Assembly (NCBI GenBank): GCA_002005325.1
Contig: CP017315.1
Location: 496,001-560,000, forward strand
Direction: 5' to 3'
DNA: 64,000 bases
From: Candidatus Tokpelaia hoelldoblerii
GTDB taxonomy: Bacteria; Pseudomonadota; Alphaproteobacteria; Rhizobiales; Rhizobiaceae
Under the pieces are notes generated by a model that was not told the origin of the DNA, searched no databases, and saw only the letters and a list, made by a program, of their open reading frames with translations. Positions 58,335 to 64,000 of the stretch are shown one piece after another (the first letter of the stretch is position 1; each line of letters begins with the position of its first letter). The position numbers and the translations under genes were made by a program.

Positions 58335-59258
58335 TCAATGCCGGTTTTGTGGATAATCTTCCATCGGCTTGTTGTTCGGTGCATTCCAGGCGCTGCGGGT
58401 GGATGCTGACAGCGGCAGGTTGATAACCGTGCTGGTGGGTGGAATCGGCTGCATGAACCATTTATTATACAACTGTTCCAGCGAGCCGTCCCTGATCTGC
58501 CGCTCAATGCCTTCATTGATAGCGGCGAGGAATTTTTCATCCCCCAGCCGGGCCATGCAGGCGATAGGCTCGACTGACAGCACCTCGTCCAGAATGATAA
58601 AGTCGGCAGGCTGGCGCGATTTGGCGATATTGGCGGCAAGGATAGAACCATCCATGACAAAGGCATCTGCCCGGCCTGATTCCAGCAGCATAAAGCTGTC
58701 CACATGGTCTTTGCCGCGGATCTCATTAAACTTTATGCTTTTTGCGTTCCGGTTCTGGCGTAAAAGCTGCACAGATGTTGTACCGGTGGTTGTCGCTACG
58801 GTTTTGCCGTTGAGATCAGCAATAGACTGAATGCCGGAATCTTTTCGCACAGCAATGCGCACTTCTTCAATGTAGGTGGTGTTGGCAAAGGCGGCTTCCT
58901 GCGCCCGCGCCCGGTTGTTGGTGGTTGAACCGCATTCAAAATCAAAAATGCCTTTTTTAACCAGCGCAATCCGATTGGCCGAGGTAATCGGCAGATAGGT
59001 GATTTTCAGTGGTTTGCCGAGTTTCTTCGACAGATCATCAATGATTCGTTCCGCCATTTCTGTATGGAAGCCGACATATTTGCCATTGCCCAGTGTATAG
59101 GCGAGGCCGGATGATTCACGCACTCCAAGGGTAATAGCGCCGTTTTGCCGGATTTTTGCCAGCGTATCGCCTGTTGCTATGTCGTCAGCATGGGCGCCGC
59201 CAAGTGCTGTCAGGGTGAAAAGAACCGTCGCCGCACAGCGGATAAAGCCTGTTTTCAT
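58335..59258 (-). CDS. gltI: Glutamate/aspartate-type periplasmic binding protein (GltI-like)
   Basis: The periplasmic receptor of the transporter, 307 residues. The signal peptide is MKTGFIRCAATVLFTLTALGGAHA (cleavage near residue 24). The family 3 solute-binding fold shows TLAKIRQNGAITLGVRESSGLAY, YVGFHTEMAERIIDDLSKKLG, FDFECGSTTNNRARAQEAAFANTTY and GRADAFVMDGSILAA. CGSTTNN is the signature of the glutamate/aspartate subgroup. The start has GGAGAAACATTC upstream. First gene of the operon; AbcR-type RNAs commonly repress such receptors, so this gene is a possible target of the small RNAs at 1306-1673 (inference). Confidence 0.93.
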   Translation of the reverse strand: MKTGFIRCAATVLFTLTALGGAHADDIATGDTLAKIRQNGAITLGVRESSGLAYTLGNGKYVGFHTEMAERIIDDLSKKLGKPLKITYLPITSANRIALVKKGIFDFECGSTTNNRARAQEAAFANTTYIEEVRIAVRKDSGIQSIADLNGKTVATTTGTTSVQLLRQNRNAKSIKFNEIRGKDHVDSFMLLESGRADAFVMDGSILAANIAKSRQPADFIILDEVLSVEPIACMARLGDEKFLAAINEGIERQIRDGSLEQLYNKWFMQPIPPTSTVINLPLSASTRSAWNAPNNKPMEDYPQNRH

Positions 59259-59407
59259 GAATGTTTCTCCTCTTTCAAGCCTGTTCTGGTTTCAGGAAAA
59301 AATCCTGCAAAACTTATCCCTTGATGAGCGGAGTTTCACATATTCTGCAGCGGATTTAAAGGTTTTTTTGCCCATGTTTGTTTATGGCATGGGAAAGTGC
59401 TGCAAAA

Positions 59408-60190
59408 TCAGCAGTTAAGTTCTATCCAGACAGGCACATGGTCGGACGGTTTTTCCCAGCCGCGCACTTCTTTTTGCACATGGGCGGTCACCAGCCGGTC
59501 GGCAGCCTCCGGCGAAAGCAGCAGATGATCAATGCGGATGCCGTTGTTCTTTGCCCATGCCCCACCCTGAAAATCCCAGAAGGTGTAGTCCGCCTCATTG
59601 CTGACTGCGCGGATAGCGTCTGTGAAGCCAAGGTTGAGAACCTGCCGGAAAGCCGCCCTTGTCTGCGGCAGGAACAGTGCGTCCTCCTCCCATTGCTTTG
59701 GATTGCGGGCATCCTGCGGGCTGGCGATGACATTATAATCACCGGCCAGGACAAATGGCTCTTCCAGTTGCAGCCGTTCCTGGGCAAAATCATGAAGGCG
59801 TTTCATCCATGACAATTTATAGGGGTATTTATCGCTATCTACCGGGTTGCCGTTGGGCAGGTAAAGTGAGGCGACACGGATGATTCCCTTCGCGGTGGAA
59901 TAGACCCCTTCAATAAAGCGCGCCTGTTCGTCGCTGTTGTCATCCCCGGGCAGACCGCATGCCACCTCATCCGGTGAGCGGCGCGAAAGCAGCGCCACGC
60001 CGTTAAACCCCTTCTGGCCATGGGTTTCCACATGGTATCCAAGCGCTTCGATGGCTTCACGGGGAAATTTTTCATCAACCGACTTGACCTCCTGCAGGCA
60101 GGCGATATCGGGCTTTTCCTGTTCAAGCCATGCCAGCAGCGTGTCAAGCCGCGCCTTGATGCCGGCTATATTCCATGTGGCTATTTTCAT
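59408..60190 (-). CDS. xthA: Exodeoxyribonuclease III
   Basis: A 260-residue AP endonuclease/3'-5' exonuclease for base-excision repair. Motifs: MKIATWNIAGIKARL, CLQEVKSVDEKFP (metal-binding Glu), GFNGVALLSRRSPDEV, SLYLPNGNPVDSDKYPYKLSWM, VLAGDYNVIASPQDARNP (Asp-Asn) and the C-terminal RIDHLLLSPEA and SDHVPVWIEL (Asp-His). All catalytic residues of the EEP family are present. It stands alone upstream of the str operon, on the other strand. Confidence 0.95.
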   Translation of the reverse strand: MKIATWNIAGIKARLDTLLAWLEQEKPDIACLQEVKSVDEKFPREAIEALGYHVETHGQKGFNGVALLSRRSPDEVACGLPGDDNSDEQARFIEGVYSTAKGIIRVASLYLPNGNPVDSDKYPYKLSWMKRLHDFAQERLQLEEPFVLAGDYNVIASPQDARNPKQWEEDALFLPQTRAAFRQVLNLGFTDAIRAVSNEADYTFWDFQGGAWAKNNGIRIDHLLLSPEAADRLVTAHVQKEVRGWEKPSDHVPVWIELNC

Positions 60191-60613
60191 GATATTGACC
60201 GCCTTTAATCTGTAAATGTCATTTATTTCTGAATTTATGGCCCCGGAAAGAAGCAGGCAAGAGCCAATCTGTCTTCCTTTGATATATTTATCTGTTTACA
60301 GTGCGGCTTATCTTTGAGAAGTGCCGTTTCTTCAAGTTTTTTTACCCTTCAGGACTTGACGGGGGGCGTTTCAGACGCTATGAGAAGCAGCATCAAAGCC
60401 AATGTGAGGCTTGTTTTTCCCGCACACCTTGTGCCGGAATTCGCTTCAAACAGGGTTTGTTCCGCATTTTTTAACTATGCCAGGTGCATGAAGCTGAAAA
60501 GGCTTCCTCTGTTTTTATCGGGCGAATCGCAAGGCGTTTTGGCTCGATTTTGTGCATATGTCGTGAGATGGCCCTGTCGGGCGGTGAGTTATTTTTTAAT
60601 AGAGGAAGGTTGA
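60191..60613 (+). other. Leader region of the str operon
   Basis: About 420 bases between xthA and rpsL with no convincing gene. It contains the promoter at 60356-60384 and a leader of roughly 225 bases. An open frame at 60314-60613 is not supported by codon use or a ribosome site. I found no recognisable regulatory RNA motif in the leader. Confidence 0.6.
60356..60384 (+). promoter_or_regulatory. Sigma-70 promoter of the str operon
   Basis: CTTGACG with TTGACG as -35 (60356-60361), 17-base spacer and TATGAG as -10 (60379-60384). This is close to the rhizobial housekeeping pattern CTTGAC-N17-CTATAT. Confidence 0.72.
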
Positions 60614-60985
60614 ATGCCTACCGTAAACCAGTTAATTCGCAAGCCGCGCACTGCGCCGGTAAAGCGCAACAAGGTTCCTGCCCTGCAGGCAAATCCGCAA
60701 AAACGTGGCGTTTGCACCCGCGTTTATACGACGACGCCGAAAAAGCCGAACTCGGCTTTGCGTAAGGTTGCCAAGGTGCGCCTGACCAACGGTTTTGAAG
60801 TCATTGGCTATATTCCGGGTGAGGGGCATAACCTTCAGGAGCACTCTGTTGTGATGATCCGCGGCGGTCGTGTCAAGGATTTGCCGGGTGTGCGTTATCA
60901 CATCATTCGTGGCGTGCTTGATACCCAGGGTGTCAAAAACCGTAAGCAGCGCCGTTCCAAATATGGCGCCAAGCGTCCGAAATAA
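60614..60985 (+). CDS. rpsL: Small ribosomal subunit protein uS12
   Basis: A 123-residue uS12 at the decoding site. It has the invariant MPTVNQLIRKPRT, PQKRGVCTRVYTTTPKKPNSALRKVAKVRLT, the loop with PGEGHNLQEHSVVMIRGGRVKDLPGVRYH (the streptomycin-related residues are Lys43 and Lys88 types; here both PKKPNS and RVKDLP are wild-type) and the basic C-terminus. GAGGAAGG precedes the ATG. First gene of the str operon. Confidence 0.98.
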   Translation: MPTVNQLIRKPRTAPVKRNKVPALQANPQKRGVCTRVYTTTPKKPNSALRKVAKVRLTNGFEVIGYIPGEGHNLQEHSVVMIRGGRVKDLPGVRYHIIRGVLDTQGVKNRKQRRSKYGAKRPK

Positions 60986-61001
60986 GTGAGAGACCAGAAA
61001 T

Positions 61002-61472
61002 ATGTCCCGTCGCCATAGAGCTGAAAAACGTGAGATTAATCCGGATCCAAAGTTTGGTGATCTGGTTATTACCAAATTTATGAATGCCATCATGCTTGAT
61101 GGTAAAAAGTCTGTTGCCGAGCGTATTGTTTACGGTGCGCTGGATTCTGTTGAGGGCAAGGCGAAGAGCGATCCGGTTGCGCTGTTCCATCAGGCGCTGG
61201 AGAATGTCTCTCCGCATGTGGAAGTTCGTTCCCGCCGTGTGGGCGGGGCGACCTATCAGGTTCCGGTTGATGTTCGCCCGGATCGTCGTCAGGCGCTGGC
61301 AATCCGGTGGTTGATCAATGCGGCCCGTGGCCGTAACGAGACAACGATGATTGACCGTCTTTCCGGTGAGTTGATGGATGCTGCCAATAATCGTGGTTCT
61401 GCGGTTAAGAAGCGTGAAGACACGCACCGCATGGCTGAAGCTAACCGTGCGTTCTCGCATTATCGCTGGTAA
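61002..61472 (+). CDS. rpsG: Small ribosomal subunit protein uS7
   Basis: A 156-residue uS7 that nucleates 3'-domain assembly of 16S rRNA. It contains MSRRHRAEKREINPDPKFGD, LVITKFMNAIMLDGKKSVAE, ENVSPHVEVRSRRVGGATYQVPVDVRPDRRQALAIRWLI and the C-terminal KKREDTHRMAEANRAFSHYRW, as in alphaproteobacteria. It follows rpsL by 16 bases. Confidence 0.98.
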   Translation: MSRRHRAEKREINPDPKFGDLVITKFMNAIMLDGKKSVAERIVYGALDSVEGKAKSDPVALFHQALENVSPHVEVRSRRVGGATYQVPVDVRPDRRQALAIRWLINAARGRNETTMIDRLSGELMDAANNRGSAVKKREDTHRMAEANRAFSHYRW

Positions 61473-61501
61473 TGGCGGCAGGAATTTAAAGGCAAAACGA
61501 G

Positions 61502-63586
61502 ATGGCTCGCGAATATAAAATCGAAGATTACCGCAATTTTGGTATCATGGCGCATATTGATGCCGGCAAGACGACGACAACTGAGCGTATCCTGTTCTAC
61601 ACCGGTAAGAATCACAAAATCGGTGAAACCCATGATGGTGCTTCCACCATGGACTGGATGGAGCAGGAGCAGGAGCGTGGTATCACGATTACCTCTGCTG
61701 CAACCACAACCTTCTGGGAAGGCCAGGATGGCAAGCGTCGCCGTTTCAACATCATTGATACGCCCGGACACGTGGATTTCACCATTGAAGTTGAGCGTTC
61801 GCTGCGTGTGCTTGATGGCGCGATCGCGCTTCTTGATGCCAATGCCGGTGTTGAACCGCAGACGGAAACTGTCTGGCGACAGGCTGAGAAGTACCGCGTT
61901 CCGCGCATGGTTTTCGTCAACAAGATGGATAAAATCGGCGCTGATTTCTACCGCAGTGTAGAAATGATCGGTTCCCGTCTTGGCGCCAAGGCGCTGGTTG
62001 TCCAGCTGCCGATCGGTGCGGAAAACGAGTTTGAGGGCGTTGTTGACCTCATTGAAATGAAGGCGTTGCGCTGGGATGGCAGTATCGGTTCTGACACGCA
62101 GGTTGGTGATATTCCGGCTGATATGCAGGATAAAGCTGCTGAATACCGTGAGAAGCTGGTTGAAATGGCTGTTGAAGTTGATGAAGCTGCCATGGAAGCC
62201 TACCTTGAGGGTAAAGAGCCGGGCAATGACGAGCTGCGCAAGCTTATCCGCACGGGCACAATTAATGTTGAGTTTCATCCGATTCTGTGTGGTACGGCTT
62301 TCAAGAACAAGGGTGTGCAGCCGCTTCTTGATGCTGTTGTTGATTATCTGCCGGCACCGATGGAAGTTCCGGCCATTAAGGGCATTGATGTTAAAACCGG
62401 TGAGGAAACAACCCGCGAATCATCTGATGATGCGCCGTTCTCCATGCTGGCTTTCAAGATCATGAATGATCCGTTTGTCGGTTCGCTGACATTCTGCCGC
62501 ATTTACTCCGGCAAGCTGCAGAAGGGGACTTCGCTTGAAAATACCGTCAAGGGCAAGCGTGAGCGTATCGGCCGCATGTTGCAGATGCACTCCAATTCCC
62601 GTGAGGATATTGAAGAGGCTTTTGCCGGTGATATCGTTGCTCTGGCTGGTCTGAAGGAAACGACAACCGGTGATACACTCTGCGATCCGCTGAAGCCGGT
62701 TATCCTTGAGCGCATGGAATTTCCCGATCCGGTTATTGAAATCGCGATTGAGCCGAAAACCAAGGCTGATCAGGAAAAAATGGGTATTGCCCTCAATCGC
62801 CTTGCTGCGGAAGATCCGTCTTTCCGTGTCAAGTCGGACGAGGAATCCGGTCAGACGATCATTGCCGGTATGGGTGAATTGCATCTCGACATTATCGTTG
62901 ACCGCATGAAGCGTGAATTCAAGGTTGAAGCCAATATCGGCCAGCCGCAGGTTGCTTATCGTGAAACGATTACCAAGGTTGCTGAAATTGACTATACCCA
63001 TAAGAAGCAGTCTGGTGGTTCGGGCCAGTTTGCCCGTGTCAAGATTATCTTTGAGCCGCATGAAGGTGATGACTTCATCTTTGAATCAAAGATTGTCGGC
63101 GGTGCTGTGCCGCGTGAATATATTCCGGGTGTGCAGAAGGGTATTGAGAGCGTCATGGGTTCCGGCCCGTTGGCAGGCTTCCCGATGCTGGGTGTCAAGG
63201 CAACCCTGATCGATGGTGCCTACCACGATGTGGATTCTTCTGTTCTGGCCTTTGAAATTGCAGCGCGTGCTGCCTTCCGTGAAGGTGCGCAGAAGGCTGG
63301 CGCCCAGTTGCTGGAGCCTATCATGAAGGTTGAGGTGGTGACGCCGGAAGACTACATGGGTGATGTTATCGGCGATTTGAATTCTCGCCGTGGCCAGATT
63401 TCCGGGACGGAAAACCGTGGTATTGCGCAGGTCGTCAATGCAATGGTGCCGCTGGCCAACATGTTCGGCTATGTGAATTCGCTGCGTTCAATGAGTCAGG
63501 GCCGCGCCCAGTACACGATGCAGTTTGATCATTATGAGCCTGTGCCGGCAGCTGTCGCGCAGGAAATTCAGAAGAAATATGCGTGA
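61502..63586 (+). CDS. fusA: Elongation factor G
   Basis: A 694-residue GTPase that drives translocation and ribosome recycling. The G domain carries AHIDAGKTTTTERILFYTG (P-loop, residues about 17-35), switch I ERGITITSAATT, DTPGHVDF and NKMDKIGADFY. Domains II-V include GSLTFCRIYSG, the catalytic GRGxxxT-like loop region and EPIMKVEVVTPEDYMGDVIGDLNSRRGQI. Full length. Starts 30 bases after rpsG, with GGCAAAACGAG upstream. Confidence 0.98.
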   Translation: MAREYKIEDYRNFGIMAHIDAGKTTTTERILFYTGKNHKIGETHDGASTMDWMEQEQERGITITSAATTTFWEGQDGKRRRFNIIDTPGHVDFTIEVERSLRVLDGAIALLDANAGVEPQTETVWRQAEKYRVPRMVFVNKMDKIGADFYRSVEMIGSRLGAKALVVQLPIGAENEFEGVVDLIEMKALRWDGSIGSDTQVGDIPADMQDKAAEYREKLVEMAVEVDEAAMEAYLEGKEPGNDELRKLIRTGTINVEFHPILCGTAFKNKGVQPLLDAVVDYLPAPMEVPAIKGIDVKTGEETTRESSDDAPFSMLAFKIMNDPFVGSLTFCRIYSGKLQKGTSLENTVKGKRERIGRMLQMHSNSREDIEEAFAGDIVALAGLKETTTGDTLCDPLKPVILERMEFPDPVIEIAIEPKTKADQEKMGIALNRLAAEDPSFRVKSDEESGQTIIAGMGELHLDIIVDRMKREFKVEANIGQPQVAYRETITKVAEIDYTHKKQSGGSGQFARVKIIFEPHEGDDFIFESKIVGGAVPREYIPGVQKGIESVMGSGPLAGFPMLGVKATLIDGAYHDVDSSVLAFEIAARAAFREGAQKAGAQLLEPIMKVEVVTPEDYMGDVIGDLNSRRGQISGTENRGIAQVVNAMVPLANMFGYVNSLRSMSQGRAQYTMQFDHYEPVPAAVAQEIQKKYA

Positions 63587-63648
63587 TCGGCTGATTACGT
63601 TTTGGTTTAAACAAGCCCCGGTTGCGGGCAATTGAATGGAGAGCTCAA

Positions 63649-64000
63649 ATGGCGAAGAGCAAATTTGAACGAACGAAGCCTCACGTTAATATAGGCACGA
63701 TAGGTCACGTTGACCATGGCAAGACGACGCTTACTGCGGCAATTACGAAGTATTTCGGAGAATTCCGTGATTACAGCCAGATTGACGCTGCGCCTGAGGA
63801 AAAGGAACGTGGTATCACGATTTCGACGTCGCATGTTGAGTATGAGACGGATAACCGGCACTACGCCCACGTTGACTGCCCTGGCCACGCTGACTATGTG
63901 AAGAACATGATCACGGGTGCTGCGCAGATGGATGGAGCTATTCTTGTTGTGAATGCAGCTGATGGTCCGATGCCGCAGACGCGGGAGCATATTCTGCTTG
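63649..64000 (+). CDS. tuf: Elongation factor Tu, N-terminal part (runs off right edge)
   Basis: About 117 codons are visible from the ATG at 63649 with GGAGAGCTCAA upstream. The sequence begins MAKSKFERTKPHVNIGTIGH and has the P-loop GHVDHGKTTLT, the switch region EKERGITISTSHVEYE, the DCPGHADYVKNMITGAAQMD block and the start of the domain toward NKxD. It is the usual last gene of the str operon. The rest lies outside the window. Confidence 0.97.
   Translation, partial: MAKSKFERTKPHVNIGTIGHVDHGKTTLTAAITKYFGEFRDYSQIDAAPEEKERGITISTSHVEYETDNRHYAHVDCPGHADYVKNMITGAAQMDGAILVVNAADGPMPQTREHILL

Noticed and set aside
60314..60613. Open frame of 99 codons before rpsL
   Set aside because: It covers the str operon promoter and leader and has no ribosome site.
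1..64000. CRISPR arrays, insertion sequences, prophage or integrase genes
   Set aside because: No regularly spaced repeats, transposase or phage structural genes were recognised.

Overview
The window reads as chromosomal DNA of an alphaproteobacterium in the order Hyphomicrobiales (Rhizobiales), closest in gene content to the Brucella/Bartonella side. The basis is family recognition from the translated genes, not a database search: ctrA, sciP and chpT with an EipA-type gene, a rhizobial-type trpE behind a trpL leader, popZ between tolC and valS, an ExoR-type Sel1 protein, a NolR-like regulator, and CTTGAC-type promoters. Base composition looks intermediate by eye, lower than in free-living rhizobia. 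Most of the window is ordinary housekeeping chromosome. I see no insertion sequence, prophage, integrase or CRISPR array.

Layout. 1-2700: the start of trpE (cut by the window edge) behind a complete trpL attenuator, then two tandem small RNAs of AbcR type, each with its own promoter and terminator, then an Rsm22-type methyltransferase. 3189-5711: a NolR-like regulator, a TrmH-family RNA methyltransferase and mnmA. 5878-11040: a cell-cycle cluster (sciP, fliJ, ctrA, chpT, eipA) interrupted by an aldehyde dehydrogenase; several intergenic regions here carry CtrA-type half-sites, and the ctrA upstream region carries a dense group of GANTC sites. 11213-13246: a membrane coiled-coil protein and a purine permease. 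13257-20046: a four-gene envelope module (MoxR ATPase, DUF58, BatA/DUF4159, large membrane protein). 20154-23411: Nudix hydrolase, cca, slyX, a membrane protein of unknown function and tRNA-Thr. 23423-31905: glycerate kinase, SDR, purF, cvpA, radA, dnaB and a cyclopropane fatty acid synthase. 32076-33570: the rpsF-rpsR-rplI ribosomal operon. 33912-36972: glnB-glnA followed by two paralogous secreted proteins of unknown function. 37074-43360: ohr and a complete urease operon, ureD-A-J-B-C-E-F-G. 43462-45898: four tRNA genes around rlmB and a rhomboid protease.

45938-48124 is the one clear accessory segment. It is a tightly coupled three-gene operon directly downstream of tRNA-Cys: an IbrA-type PAPS-reductase-like protein (DUF3440), a small GNAT-like protein and an IbrB-type ParB/Srx-fold protein. 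It is followed by about 720 AT-rich bases without a convincing gene, and is the best candidate here for a poorly described system.

48846-54724 returns to core chromosome with pcm, tolC, popZ and valS. Then come an ExoR-type periplasmic protein, a glutamate/aspartate-type ABC transporter (gltIJKL), xthA, and the str operon (rpsL, rpsG, fusA, tuf), with tuf cut by the right edge.

Functional links: SciP, ChpT and CtrA belong to one regulatory circuit, and EipA is a known CtrA target in Brucella. GlnB and GlnA control nitrogen assimilation; urease yields ammonia that GlnA can use, and the glutamate transporter feeds the same pool.
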